Assembly: GCF_009766085.1 (NCBI RefSeq)
Contig: NZ_LMUF01000052.1
Location: 287,275-351,274 of the forward strand
Length of the DNA: 64,000 nt
Direction: 5' to 3'
From: Burkholderia sp. S171
GTDB lineage: Bacteria > Pseudomonadota > Gammaproteobacteria > Burkholderiales > Burkholderiaceae
Of the stretch, positions 25,717 to 35,479 are shown one piece after another. The notes beneath the pieces were generated by a model. It was not told where the DNA came from, made no database searches, and saw nothing but the letters and a program-made list of their open reading frames with translations. Made by a program: the position numbers and the translations under genes. The stretch's first letter is position 1. Each line of letters begins with the position of its first letter.

Positions 25717-26586
25717 TCAATGCTGCGACTGCCCGCTTTCCGGCTGCATCAACGTCTGGAATGGCGGCGCTGACGTATCGGGTTCTGCACGCAGGTCGCT
25801 GCCCGTCACGCGTGGCACGTTCGATACCGTTTCACGCGCCCGCAACGGCACATTGTCAGGATCGGCCCAGGTCGGATTTGGAATCTCCCCGAAGATCTGC
25901 CGCAGCCGTTCACCCCACGTCCGATGAATCATCTGGAAATAGTGGTTGTCGCTATCGATTGTGGAAAACCGCGTGACGCTCAATGCATCCTTCTCATACA
26001 CGAGCAGATCGAGCGGCAATCCGACCGACAAATTGGACCGCAGCGTGGAGTCCATGGACACCAGCGCGCATTTCGCGACTTCGTCCAGCGGCGTGGCCGG
26101 TGTGACCACGCGATCGATGATCGGCTTGCCGTACTTCGATTCACCGATCTGGAAATACGGGCTGACCGCCGACGACTCCACGAAGTTACCCGCCGAGTAG
26201 ATCATGAACAGGCGCGTATTCGCCCCACGGATCTGGCCGCCGAGAATGAAGCTGCAATTGAAGTCGACGCTGAATTCCGCGAGCGTAGCAGCATCTCGCC
26301 GATGCACCTCGCGCACCGCATCGCCCACCAGCCGTGCCGCTTCCGCCATGGTCGGCACGTTATAGAGCGTGGTTTTGTCTTCGGGCGCCGGTTCCGACAG
26401 CAGTTGCATGACCGCCTGCGTCAGAGCGAGATTACCCGCGGCGAGGAGCACGAGGACGCGGTCGCCGGGCTGCTCGAAAACAGCCATCTTGCGGGCCGCG
26501 CTCACATGGTCGACCCCGGCATTCGTGCGGGTGTCGGAGAGGAACACCAGTCCCTCGTCGACGCGCATTGCCACGCAATAAGTCAT
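25717..26586 (-). CDS. Anbu, ancestral proteasome beta-subunit homologue
   Basis: A 289-residue Ntn-hydrolase-fold protein of the Anbu (proteasome-type protease) family. The start MTYCVAMRVDEGLVFLSDTRTNAGVD gives Thr directly after Met, with no propeptide, followed by the SDTRTNAG loop and a Lys (ARKMAVF) at the position of the proteasome catalytic lysine. Anbu proteins assemble into ring or helical oligomers; their natural substrate is unsettled. ATG 26586 was chosen over an 8-residue upstream extension because Thr2 is the conserved nucleophile. It is the last gene of the ATP-grasp/alpha-E/transglutaminase cluster but is separated by 256 bases, so it may have its own promoter. Confidence 0.93.
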   Translation of the reverse strand: MTYCVAMRVDEGLVFLSDTRTNAGVDHVSAARKMAVFEQPGDRVLVLLAAGNLALTQAVMQLLSEPAPEDKTTLYNVPTMAEAARLVGDAVREVHRRDAATLAEFSVDFNCSFILGGQIRGANTRLFMIYSAGNFVESSAVSPYFQIGESKYGKPIIDRVVTPATPLDEVAKCALVSMDSTLRSNLSVGLPLDLLVYEKDALSVTRFSTIDSDNHYFQMIHRTWGERLRQIFGEIPNPTWADPDNVPLRARETVSNVPRVTGSDLRAEPDTSAPPFQTLMQPESGQSQH

Positions 26587-26842
26587 GCGTCCAATTCCTG
26601 AAAGAGGCAAATCCGTATTGTAGTCGGGTAATCGCCCGGATCGGGCTGATTGCGGTAATCACGGCCAGGCACGATAACCAGACACCATGCCCGGCCAACG
26701 CGCCACCTCCCGTGATCGGGTCAAGGTGCGGCAAACCAGGCCGCGCCACCTCACCTTCTAATAGTTATCGGCAGATGGGGACGCGCCTTGAATGTCGCGG
26801 CACCGGAGAAATACGGGCGCCGCAAGGTGTCGTTCGCTCAGC

Positions 26843-27640
26843 TCACTGGTCGGCCGTAGCCTGCACGGAAACGTCCACGCTCATGCGCTCTTCCTTGCCG
26901 CCGACGCGTGAACCGCGCACGGGCGCGGCTGCTTCATAGTCGCGTGCGACTGCGAGGCGGCAGTATCGGCCGCTGGCGAACGCGGCATGCGTGACGTCCA
27001 CCGACACCCAGCCGTCATCGAGCCACACATCCACCCACGCGTGGCTTGCGGCATGCGGGACATCGCCTGGATCGATGTAACCGCTCACATAGCGCGCCGG
27101 CAGACCGCGGGCGCGGCAGCACGCCAACATGATGTGAGCGTGATCCTGGCACACGCCGTTACCGAGCTGCAGCGCCTGGGCAGCCGTGCTCGTGACCTCG
27201 GTGACGCCCGCCTTGAACTGAACCTTTGCTTCGATATTTTCCGCCAGCGCAATCAGCGCCGAGGGTGAATCGAGCTTGGGCACCGAGTTCGCGAGTTCGC
27301 GGATCACGGCGTCCGGCTCGGTCAGCGCGGTCGCACAGGTGTAGTGCTGGAGCGGAATCCGGCCGGGACCGTCGTTGAGGCGGCCGCCATCAAGCAGCGT
27401 GGTTTCCACCTGACCGGTCACGGAAAGATGGATCTCCATATGAGGTTTCGTCAGCACCAGCGTATGCAGCGTGTTGGCGTACGCGTCGCGGGTGACGTCG
27501 AGCTTGCCAACGGTATCGATATTCCAGCGCCGCACCATCTGCGCCGACCCGTTGGCGGGCGTCATGCGCAGTTGCTGGATGGAGTACTGCACGGGCACCG
27601 CGTAACGGTAGCTTGTGTGATGACGAATGGTCAGAAGCAT
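26843..27640 (-). CDS. Transglutaminase-like protein (Anbu-associated)
   Basis: A 265-residue protein with an N-terminal transglutaminase-associated beta domain (LLTIRHHTSYRYAVPVQ) and a papain-like transglutaminase core. The triad is Cys164 (LGNGVCQDHAH), His200 (ASHAWVDVWL) and Asp215 (VSVDVTH). Such proteins cleave or form amide/isopeptide bonds. No signal peptide: cytoplasmic. It lies 35 bases after the alpha-E gene in the conserved Anbu cluster and probably modifies or hydrolyses the peptide product made by the ATP-grasp partner; that role is inference from gene order. Confidence 0.92.
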   Translation of the reverse strand: MLLTIRHHTSYRYAVPVQYSIQQLRMTPANGSAQMVRRWNIDTVGKLDVTRDAYANTLHTLVLTKPHMEIHLSVTGQVETTLLDGGRLNDGPGRIPLQHYTCATALTEPDAVIRELANSVPKLDSPSALIALAENIEAKVQFKAGVTEVTSTAAQALQLGNGVCQDHAHIMLACCRARGLPARYVSGYIDPGDVPHAASHAWVDVWLDDGWVSVDVTHAAFASGRYCRLAVARDYEAAAPVRGSRVGGKEERMSVDVSVQATADQ

Positions 27641-27675
27641 GATGGGGTTCCAGGACGGATGCGGGACGGAAGCAT

Positions 27676-28632
27676 TCAGGCGAGCGGCAACATGAGGAAG
27701 GTGCGCATCACGCGCACACCGAGCTCATCGACCCGTTTCAGGAATTGCGTCAGATAGGCGTGCACTCCGGTTTCAAGAATCTGGCGGATATCCATGTACA
27801 GCACGTCCGCGCGCAGCTTGCCGGCGAAACGTTCACACTCGTTCGAGCCGCTGGTGCGAAGCTTGTCGAGCGTCGCGCACACCCCATCCAGCGACGCCAG
27901 CAGCGAGCGCGGCATTTGCGAGTTGAGGATAAGCAGTTCCACGACCCGCGACGGCGTCACGACATCGCGATACACCTTCCGGTAGATTTCCAGCGCGGAC
28001 ACCGAACTCAAGATGGAGGTCCAGTAATAGAAGTCCTCCAGTTGACGCGCGGCTTCACGGGAATTCGGTTCGGCATCGGCGAAACGCACGTCCAGGATCC
28101 GCGCCGTGTTGTCCGCGCGTTCCAGATACATGCCGAGCTGGATGAACCAGAACGCGTCGTCTTGAAGCGCAGTCCCGACCATCACGCCGCGACACAGATT
28201 CGAGCGGTACTTGACCCATTCGAACAGCATGTCGGGGCTTTTTTCGAGCTCATCCGCAGCCAGTTTTTCGCCGAATTCAAGCCACGTGAAATTGATGGTT
28301 TCCCACGCTTCCGTGGTCAATGTTCCGCGTACGGCACGCGCGTTTTCGCGAGCCGCGTGCAGGCAGGAAATGATGCTCGACGGATTGCCGGTATCGGCGA
28401 CCATGAAGTGCAGCATGTCCACGCGCGAATCTGAGCCCGGAAAACGCTCCTCGAACCGCGATTCGAGTTCGGAAATACGCAGTACCGAACGTTGTGCGCG
28501 GGCGGCCTGATCCGGCGTCTGCGGCAAGAGCATGCCCTTCAGGTTGATATCGAGCATGCGGGCGGTATTTTCCGCACGCTCCATGTAGCGAGCCATCCAG
28601 AAAAGGTGATCGGCTGTGCGGCTTAGCATCAT
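27676..28632 (-). CDS. Alpha-E domain protein (Anbu-associated)
   Basis: A 318-residue, almost entirely helical protein of the alpha-E (DUF403) family, with the family start MLSRTADHLFWMARYMERAENTARML and the repeat-like WxxLGxYLERADNTARIL (FIQLGMYLERADNTARILDVR). Function unknown; it is nearly always encoded beside a circularly permuted ATP-grasp protein and a transglutaminase, as here. Two adjacent ATG codons (28632, 28629) are possible; the family start favours 28629. It lies 78 bases after the ATP-grasp gene. Confidence 0.92.
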   Translation of the reverse strand: MMLSRTADHLFWMARYMERAENTARMLDINLKGMLLPQTPDQAARAQRSVLRISELESRFEERFPGSDSRVDMLHFMVADTGNPSSIISCLHAARENARAVRGTLTTEAWETINFTWLEFGEKLAADELEKSPDMLFEWVKYRSNLCRGVMVGTALQDDAFWFIQLGMYLERADNTARILDVRFADAEPNSREAARQLEDFYYWTSILSSVSALEIYRKVYRDVVTPSRVVELLILNSQMPRSLLASLDGVCATLDKLRTSGSNECERFAGKLRADVLYMDIRQILETGVHAYLTQFLKRVDELGVRVMRTFLMLPLA

Positions 28633-28710
28633 GATGGCGTTCCGTTGTTGTGTGGCGCGCGCGGGCGTAGCGCTTGGAGGCGCGCCCGTGCGAGCAATCC
28701 CGGTGGATGC

Positions 28711-30117
28711 TTAGTCCACCATCCAGGTGTCTTTCGTGCCGCCGCCCTGCGACGAATTCACGACAAGAGAACCCTCCTTCAACGCCACGCGAGTCAGGCC
28801 GCCGGCGGCCATCGTCACTTCTTTACCCGACAGCACGAACGGCCGCAAGTCGATATGACGCGGCGCAATACCCGATTCCACGAAGGTCGGGCACGCGGAA
28901 AGCGCCAATGTAGGCTGGGCGATATACCCATCCGGCCGCGCGATCAGGCGTTCGCGGAATGCCTCGATTTCGGCTTTCGTCGATGCCGGACCGACCAGCA
29001 TGCCGTAACCGCCCGCGCCGTGAACTTCCTTCACGACCAGCTCGGGCAGATGCGCGAGCGTGTAGGCGAGATCGTCAGGCTTGCGGCACTGAAATGTGGG
29101 CACGTTGTTCAGGATCGGCGTTTCGCCGAGATAGAACTCGATCATGTCCGGGACGAACGGATAGATGGATTTATCGTCCGCGATACCCGTGCCCATCGCA
29201 TTGGCCAGTGCCACGCGGCCCGCACGATACGATGTCAGCAGGCCCGGCACGCCGAGCGCCGAGTCCGTGCGGAACGCGAGCGGGTCCATGAAGTCATCGT
29301 CGAGCCGCCGATAGATCACGTCGACGCGTTTAGGCCCTTGCGTCGTGCGCATGAACACGTAGTTTTCATCGACGAAGAGGTCCTTGCCCTCGACCAGCTC
29401 CACGCCCATTTGCTGCGCGAGGAACGAGTGCTCGAAGTACGCCGAGTTATACATGCCCGGTGTGAGCACCACCACGTTGGGGTCGTCCACACCCGCCGGG
29501 GCGATCGAGCGCAAAGTTTCGAGCAGCAGATCCGGATAATGCGCGACCGGCGCGATGCGGTTCTGCACGAACAATTCGGGAAAGAGCCGCATCATCATCT
29601 TGCGGTTTTCGAGCATGTACGACACGCCCGAAGGCACCCGCAGGTTGTCTTCCAGCACGTAGAACTCGCCTGCGTCGCCCGCGCGCACCACGTCCACGCC
29701 AGCCACGTGCGCGTAGACGTCGAGCGGCACGGACACGCCTTGCATCTCGGGGCGATATTGCGCGTTCGTATACACCTGTTCGGCGGGAATCTTCCCTGCG
29801 CGGACGATGTCGTGATCGTGATAGACGTCGCGGATAAACATGTTCAGCGCGCGTACCCGCTGTCGGAGGCCTGCTTCGAGCTTCCGCCACTCATCGCCCG
29901 GGATGATGCGCGGAATCATGTCGAAGGGAATCAGGCGCTCAGTGCCCGACAGATCGCCGTTCACGGCAAACGTAATGCCAACACGCCTGAACAGCAGATC
30001 GGCTTCCGCGCGCTTGCGCGTGATGGTTTCGGGGCTTTGAGTGGAAAGCCACCGGGAGAAGCGTGCGTAGTGCGCCCGCACGGTTTCCTCGTGACGCATT
30101 TCATCGTAGATCTGCAT
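28711..30117 (-). CDS. Circularly permuted type 2 ATP-grasp protein (Anbu-associated)
   Basis: A 468-residue protein of the DUF404/DUF407 (circularly permuted ATP-grasp) family: FDMIPRIIPGDEWRKLEAGLRQR, VYTNAQYRPEMQGVSVP, VLTPGMYNSAYFEHSFLAQQMG, VKEVHGAGGYGMLVGP and HIDLRPFVLSGKEV. ATP-grasp enzymes ligate a carboxylate to an amine via an acyl phosphate, so it is expected to make a peptide or amide product. It is the first gene of the four-gene Anbu cluster, which suggests it builds the molecule or tag processed by the partners. The product is unknown. No clear ribosome-binding site except AAAAAAGGACGCAAG. Confidence 0.92.
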   Translation of the reverse strand: MQIYDEMRHEETVRAHYARFSRWLSTQSPETITRKRAEADLLFRRVGITFAVNGDLSGTERLIPFDMIPRIIPGDEWRKLEAGLRQRVRALNMFIRDVYHDHDIVRAGKIPAEQVYTNAQYRPEMQGVSVPLDVYAHVAGVDVVRAGDAGEFYVLEDNLRVPSGVSYMLENRKMMMRLFPELFVQNRIAPVAHYPDLLLETLRSIAPAGVDDPNVVVLTPGMYNSAYFEHSFLAQQMGVELVEGKDLFVDENYVFMRTTQGPKRVDVIYRRLDDDFMDPLAFRTDSALGVPGLLTSYRAGRVALANAMGTGIADDKSIYPFVPDMIEFYLGETPILNNVPTFQCRKPDDLAYTLAHLPELVVKEVHGAGGYGMLVGPASTKAEIEAFRERLIARPDGYIAQPTLALSACPTFVESGIAPRHIDLRPFVLSGKEVTMAAGGLTRVALKEGSLVVNSSQGGGTKDTWMVD

Positions 30118-30468
30118 CTTGCGTCCTTTTTTGATCGCGGCCTCGTGCCGCCTGTGCGTGGAAATGCCAACTCGATACCGATCTCAAGCTGGGCCACGCC
30201 TGTCCGACGCTTTCGGTAGTTTCAGTATCTACAATTAAGCAACAGACGTGCCATTTTTTCTACTACTTGTTTTTACTCATTGTTTTGGCGGGTTAGGTGG
30301 GAGTTTGCTTCAAATCAGTGCGGAGGGGTGAGCCGGGTGGTTGATGGTGACGGGGGGATGCCCGAATTTGGTGCGAACAGGGCGTCGCCCGCGCCGTTGG
30401 ACCGGGCGAGTGCGTGACGGGTATGGCTTCCGGGGTCTTGCGGCCTGCTTATGTAAGCGATCCTCGTT
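30118..30468. other. Spacer between the Anbu cluster and the efflux operon
   Basis: About 350 bases. The AT-rich half next to the ATP-grasp gene (30220-30290) is the likely minus-strand promoter of the Anbu cluster. The rest lies downstream of the efflux operon; I see no T-run terminator and no supported ORF. Confidence 0.4.
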
Positions 30469-32004
30469 TCAACTACTGGCTGCCTCCGGCGTGCCCTGCC
30501 ATCCGCCTCCCAGCGCCTTATAAACAGCGATCAGATCCGTCGTCACGCTCACCGTCGATTGCGCCAGTTGTTGCCGCGTCTGGGCCAACTGCCGCTCTGC
30601 ATCCAGAACGGTGACAAAACTCACCAAACCCTTCCGGTAACTATCGGTCGCAAGCTGCAAACTGATGCGGTTTGCCTCCACCGTCCGCGTCAGCGCCTCC
30701 CTACGGTCCTGATCGGTCCGATACGACACAAGGGCGTTATCCACGTCCTGGAGCGCCTTGAGCACTGTCGAGCGATATTGCAGCGCCGCGTCACCGGCCT
30801 GCGCCTTCGCAATCCGTACATTCGCCCGCAACGCACCTCCTTCGAAAATCGGCAGCGAAATACTCGGCCCGACCGTCCAGAAGAGACTCGACCAGTGCGC
30901 AAGATATTTCGCCTGCGTCGCTCGTGTGCCAACGGTGCCCGTCAACGATACATCCGGGTACATCTGCGCCACCGCCACGCCAATCTCGGCGGTTGCCGAA
31001 TGCAAATTACTTTCCGCGTGACGAATGTCAGGACGCCGACGCGCTAACGTAGACGGCAGACCAATAGGCACACTGGGCGGCACAGGCGGCACTGCGCCCG
31101 GCGCCTCCAGCTCCTCGTCCAGCGCCCCGGGCGCGCTCCCGGTCAACACGGCAAGGCCGTTCATCGCCTGCGCGATCTGTGCATCGAATTGCGGTAGCTG
31201 GGCTTGCAACGACCCCACCTGCGCAGTCGCACTCTGCACATCGCTCTGACTCGTCAGCCCGACGCGCGCCTGCTCACGGGTCAGGTCAAGGATCTGCTGC
31301 TCCGAATCGATCTCGGCCAGCGTGATCTGCTTGAGCAGTTGCGCCCCGCGCAGTTGCGAGTAGGTCTGCGCAACCTCGGCTTCGAGCGAGACGAGCGCGT
31401 CGTTACGGTTCTCGATCTCCGACTCCGCCTGCGCATTCGCCGACTCCACCGAGCGCCGTACACGCCCGAACAAATCAAGTTCCCACGAGGCATCGAAGCC
31501 ATCCTGGAACAGATTGACCGGACCCGTCGCGGAATTCAGGGCGTTGGTCACGCTCGCGCCGTTCGGCCCAAGCGCATTGATCTTGTCGTAGACACCCTGC
31601 GATTGCAGCAAGCCTTTCAGACCCAGTTGCTCGCGCTGATAGCTCGCGTTCGCGCTCAGTTGCGGCAATCCCTGCGCGCCCGATACCACCGCCTGTTCGC
31701 GCGCCGCCGCAATCCGCAGCACAGCGCTCTGCAAATCCAGATTGCCCGCCGCCGCGCGGTCGATCAGCGAGTCCAGCGTGGCATCGTTGAACTGGCGCCA
31801 CCAGCGCGGATCGGGGTCCGCATTGGTATCCACCAGCGACGGCATGCTCGCGTGGGGAAAACGCATGTCGTCGGGCGGGTTCTGCGCGCGCTGCAGATCG
31901 TGCCAGTTGGCGGGGGCTTTCTCGTCGGGCGGCGTGAAATTCGGACCGACCGAACACGCGCCGGCGAACATTGAAAGCAGCAGGGGAATCAAGCGTTTGC
32001 TCAT
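30469..32004 (-). CDS. Outer-membrane efflux lipoprotein (NodT/OprM family)
   Basis: A 511-residue outer-membrane factor. The signal peptide ends in the lipobox FAGAC (Cys about 21), followed by SVGPNFTPPDEKAPANW, the usual NodT-family mature start. Two repeats of long helical hairpins follow, with LARRPDIRHAESNLHSATAEIGVA in the second half, the most conserved family stretch. It is a trimeric TolC-like duct for drug efflux. A GGAGGG site lies upstream; the start is one base after the emrB stop. Third gene of an emrA-emrB-OMF operon. Confidence 0.94.
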   Translation of the reverse strand: MSKRLIPLLLSMFAGACSVGPNFTPPDEKAPANWHDLQRAQNPPDDMRFPHASMPSLVDTNADPDPRWWRQFNDATLDSLIDRAAAGNLDLQSAVLRIAAAREQAVVSGAQGLPQLSANASYQREQLGLKGLLQSQGVYDKINALGPNGASVTNALNSATGPVNLFQDGFDASWELDLFGRVRRSVESANAQAESEIENRNDALVSLEAEVAQTYSQLRGAQLLKQITLAEIDSEQQILDLTREQARVGLTSQSDVQSATAQVGSLQAQLPQFDAQIAQAMNGLAVLTGSAPGALDEELEAPGAVPPVPPSVPIGLPSTLARRRPDIRHAESNLHSATAEIGVAVAQMYPDVSLTGTVGTRATQAKYLAHWSSLFWTVGPSISLPIFEGGALRANVRIAKAQAGDAALQYRSTVLKALQDVDNALVSYRTDQDRREALTRTVEANRISLQLATDSYRKGLVSFVTVLDAERQLAQTRQQLAQSTVSVTTDLIAVYKALGGGWQGTPEAASS

Positions 32005-32005
32005 C

Positions 32006-33574
32006 TCAATGCCCTCCCCCGCCACCCGAGGCTTTCACCGGTGAAAAGAAAAACGTGATCGGCACGAAGCACAACGCGAAAATCGCCACCGCGCCGAACA
32101 CGTCAAGGTAAGCCAGGATCGTGGACTGCGAAATGTACTGCTTGTACATGAGTCCGGTCGCCGTGGTCATGGCCTGCTGCATGGTCTGGCCCATGTCCAT
32201 CAACGTGTGCGTGAGGCGTTGTATCGAGTCGTTGTAGTTCGGGTTCAACGGCGTCATATGCACGGCCATGTGAGCCATGTTCGCCTGCGTGCGCTCGACA
32301 ATGGAGGCGGTCGCAAGCGAAATTCCGATCGATCCCGCCACGTTGCGGAACATGGTGAACAGCGCGGAAGCGTCCGCATTCTGCGATGCGTTCAGCGTCA
32401 GATAAGCCAGCGTGGTGATCGGCACGAACAGGAAAGCGATAGCGATGGATTGCGAACTTCGCATGATGGTCAGCGTCTTGAAGTCGATGTTCGGCACCAG
32501 GTGATGCGTATAAAACAGCGCACACGCCATGAGGAAAAATCCGAAGCCGACCAGGTGGCGGGTTTGTATGATCGGCATCAGCTTGCTCACCACCGGAATG
32601 ATGGCCACGATCATCATGGCGCCAGGCGACAACACCAGCCCCGCGAGCGTCGCGGTATAACCCAGTTGCTGCTGGGCGAGCTGAGGCACGAGCACTGCGC
32701 TCCCATAGAGGATCGATGCAAATCCCACCATACAGATTGAGCCCAGCGCAAAATTCTTGTCCTTCAGTACCCGTAAGTCGACCACCGGTTTCTTCGCGTA
32801 AAGCAGCCAGAAGATCGCGCCGACTATGCCGATAGCGGAGAGGATGGCGAAAGTCGTGATGAACCCGGACTTGAACCAGTCGTCGTCCTCGCCGCGATCC
32901 AGGAACACTTGCAGGCACCCCAGCCCCAGCGCAATCAGGCCAATGCCGGTGAAATCAAGTCCCAGTTCCTTGCGGTCCTTTTTCTGCTCCCACGGCGGGT
33001 CTTCAACAAACTGCATCACGGCGATGGTCGTGAGCACGCCGATCGGCACGTTGATCAGGAACACCCAGCGCCACGTGAGGTTGTCGGTGATCCACCCGCC
33101 GAGCGTCGGCCCAATCACCGGCGCCACCACGATCGCCACAGCAGAGATGGAAAACGCGCGGCCGCGCTGCTCGGGCGGAAAGGTATCGAGAATGATGGAC
33201 TGCTGGTTCGGCTGCAATCCACCGCCGAAGAAGCCTTGCAAGATCCGGAACACGATCAGTTGCCACAGGTCGGTCGCCAGGCCGCACAGCAGCGAACAGA
33301 CCGTGAACGCGCCGATGCAAATCAGGAAATATCGCTTACGTCCCAGCAGTTTCGAGAAAAACGCGGAGATGGGCAGCACAATACCGTTCGCGACAAGATA
33401 CGCGGTCAGGGTCCAGGTGGCTTCGTCGTAGCTCGCGGACATGGCGCCGGAAATGTGCGGCAGCGCGACGTTCACAATAGTCGTGTCGAGCACTTCCATG
33501 AACGCCGCCATCGTGACCACGATCGCAATCAGCCACGGATTCGACTTCGGCTTCCAGCTGGAACGATCGCTCAT
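32006..33574 (-). CDS. emrB: DHA2 family multidrug efflux permease (EmrB type)
   Basis: A 522-residue, 14-helix drug:H+ antiporter. MAAFMEVLDTTIVNVALPHISG is helix 1 with the DHA2 motif D1 (LDxTxxNVALP), and GGWITDNLTWRWVFLINVPIG is the EmrB motif C region. LGRKRYFLICIG follows helix 2. It takes substrates from the inner membrane or cytoplasm and passes them through EmrA and the outer-membrane factor. It overlaps emrA by four bases (ATGA), indicating translational coupling. No adjacent MarR regulator, so the inducer is unknown. Confidence 0.95.
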   Translation of the reverse strand: MSDRSSWKPKSNPWLIAIVVTMAAFMEVLDTTIVNVALPHISGAMSASYDEATWTLTAYLVANGIVLPISAFFSKLLGRKRYFLICIGAFTVCSLLCGLATDLWQLIVFRILQGFFGGGLQPNQQSIILDTFPPEQRGRAFSISAVAIVVAPVIGPTLGGWITDNLTWRWVFLINVPIGVLTTIAVMQFVEDPPWEQKKDRKELGLDFTGIGLIALGLGCLQVFLDRGEDDDWFKSGFITTFAILSAIGIVGAIFWLLYAKKPVVDLRVLKDKNFALGSICMVGFASILYGSAVLVPQLAQQQLGYTATLAGLVLSPGAMMIVAIIPVVSKLMPIIQTRHLVGFGFFLMACALFYTHHLVPNIDFKTLTIMRSSQSIAIAFLFVPITTLAYLTLNASQNADASALFTMFRNVAGSIGISLATASIVERTQANMAHMAVHMTPLNPNYNDSIQRLTHTLMDMGQTMQQAMTTATGLMYKQYISQSTILAYLDVFGAVAIFALCFVPITFFFSPVKASGGGGGH

Positions 33575-34764
33575 TTCAACATCACCTTCGGAACGACGGA
33601 AAGCCCGAGCGGCAGCGGAAGATCAGGCTGCAATCCGCTATCGATAAGAATCTTCACCGGCACGCGCTGCACGATCTTCACGAAGTTGCCCGTCGCGTTC
33701 TCAGCGGGGAAAGCTGAAAAGCGCGAACCGCTGCCAAGCTGGATACTGTCCACGTGGCCGTGCAGTTTCAGGTTGGGATAAGCATCGACGGATACATCCA
33801 CCGAATCACCCGGGCGCATGCGCTCGAGTTGCGACTCCTTGAAGTTGGCCGTGACCCAGACCGTCGTGGTCACCAGTGAAAAAATCGACGTGCCCGCCTG
33901 CAGGAAAGTGCCGTACTGCACGTTGCGTTTGGTCACCCAGCCGTCCGCGGGCGCGCGCAGTTCCGTGTAAGACAGGTTCAACGCGGCCGCTTCCACCTGC
34001 GCTTCGGCTTGCTCAACCTGCTGCCGGCGCTCCTCGACCGTGGCCTGCGCCTGGCTGATTTGCTGGGGCACGAGGCTCGCGGTTTTCACCTGCGCCTGTG
34101 CCTGCGCGACATTGGCCAGCGCGCTCTTCTGCTGGGCCGTCGCGGTGTCGATATTTTGCTGCGATGTCGCCCGGACATCGACGGCATGCTGCCGTTCGTA
34201 CGCCGCGCGGGTCTGCGTCAGGTTCGCTTGCGCGCTTTGTTCCTGAGCCTTCGCCTGGGTCAGTTGCGCGGGATATTGCACGCGGGCAATATCCAGTTGC
34301 ACTTGAGCCGCGTTGAGTTGTGCCTTCGCCAGGCCAAGTTGGGCATTCGCCTGATCCAGTTGAGCCTGGTAGTCGCGCGGATCGATCTTGATCAGCAGGT
34401 CGTCCTTGTGGACGAATTTGTTGTCGCCAAGATTCATGACCACGACGTAGCCCGAAACCTTCGGCGCGATCGTCACGGCATCGCCATCGGTGTACGCATC
34501 GTCGGTACTGACTTGATTGCGAGTCGCGAACCACCAGATCAAACCACCCAGGATCAGCAGCACTACAACAATTGCCAGGATGATCAGCGGCTTTTTACCC
34601 GGGCCTTTCTTCTGCCCGTTGGATTTGTCGTCGGACTTGCCGTCTGACTTGTCTTTGGATTTGTCTTCGCCGTTTTTATCGTTGTCGCTTTTTTGCTCGC
34701 CGTGGTTTGAATCGTCCCCGGCTTTATTTTGGTCATCGTCAGGTCGTTCGTCTTGATCCGGCAT
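33571..34764 (-). CDS. emrA: EmrA-type membrane fusion protein (HlyD family)
   Basis: A 397-residue periplasmic adaptor. It begins with an unusually long charged cytoplasmic tail (about residues 1-55, rich in Asp, Lys, Ser, with DKSKDKSDGKSDDKSNG repeats). One membrane helix (about 58-82) follows, then VSTDDAYTDGDAVTIAPKVSGYV (lipoyl half), a long alpha-hairpin, and the second lipoyl/beta-barrel part (LRAPADGWVTKRNVQYGTFLQAG). It links EmrB to the outer-membrane duct. ATG 34764 has GAGAGGG upstream. The acidic/lysine tail is longer than in E. coli EmrA and is low-complexity. Confidence 0.94.
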   Translation of the reverse strand: MPDQDERPDDDQNKAGDDSNHGEQKSDNDKNGEDKSKDKSDGKSDDKSNGQKKGPGKKPLIILAIVVVLLILGGLIWWFATRNQVSTDDAYTDGDAVTIAPKVSGYVVVMNLGDNKFVHKDDLLIKIDPRDYQAQLDQANAQLGLAKAQLNAAQVQLDIARVQYPAQLTQAKAQEQSAQANLTQTRAAYERQHAVDVRATSQQNIDTATAQQKSALANVAQAQAQVKTASLVPQQISQAQATVEERRQQVEQAEAQVEAAALNLSYTELRAPADGWVTKRNVQYGTFLQAGTSIFSLVTTTVWVTANFKESQLERMRPGDSVDVSVDAYPNLKLHGHVDSIQLGSGSRFSAFPAENATGNFVKIVQRVPVKILIDSGLQPDLPLPLGLSVVPKVMLK

Positions 34765-35378
34765 CAGGCCCTCTCTCACTCATTGAAACGCGGAATGGCT
34801 CAGGTGTCTGGCCACTCCCCAGGTCGCAGGTCGACAGAATGGGAATCTCTTGCTCTTGAACTTTCTCTATTCTCGATTCACGCAACGATTCAGCGTAAGG
34901 GCACTGCTTAAGCAAACCACGTGCCGCCGTTACTGAGTGACGCGTGCGCTGCTTTCAGTTTGTTTTCAGAGGCTTATATCCGCGCCGGCGAAATTCAAAT
35001 CGGGCTCCGGTGGCTTAAGTGTCTTTATTGTTTGGCCCACGTATTTGTGCCAAAGCCGTAGGTCTTCTACACTCTTTATGCCCGGCTCGACACCCGTCTC
35101 CACTGCGCGCGTTGCAGGTAAATGGCCGCGTAAATGTGACATTGACAGCGCGTTCCTACCCACGCTTTTTATCCTGCATCGGTGTTGCCTTCCTTCTCGA
35201 ACTTGAAAGCGAACCTGGTACGTCGACGATGATCCTCAAGGACTCGGTCTGAGCGGTGCCGCGCTACGCTCAACCGCGGGAACCCCCGGCACAAATGTAC
35301 AAACTGAATCGCTGTTTCCACGTCATCCGGTCTGTTCAAACGTCGCCGCCATTCAATCCCGCATCCGAAGAAGACGGC
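34765..35378. other. Spacer between the efflux operon and HU gene
   Basis: About 600 bases with no supported gene. Candidate small ORFs (for example 34966-35163 minus, 35169-35414 minus) have no ribosome-binding site or recognisable motif. The efflux promoter must lie near 34780-34930. No MarR-like palindrome could be identified with confidence. Confidence 0.35.
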
Positions 35379-35420
35379 AAAAAAATGGCCGATTTCCTCG
35401 CGGAAACCGGCCATTTTTTT
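35379..35420. terminator. Bidirectional terminator after the HU gene
   Basis: Seven A's, ATGGCCG..TTCC, loop TCGC, GGAA..CGGCCAT, seven T's. It is a strong intrinsic terminator for the minus-strand HU gene, 60 bases after its stop, and is symmetrical enough to act on both strands. Confidence 0.9.
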
Positions 35421-35479
35421 CGACTACGGTTCGCCTCTACGCCTGCGCTGCCATAGTCCTTCGATACTGTTCCGTCAGC

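Noticed and set aside
28645..30219. A 524-codon plus-strand ORF opposite the ATP-grasp gene
   Set aside because: Antisense shadow; composition typical of complementary-frame translation.
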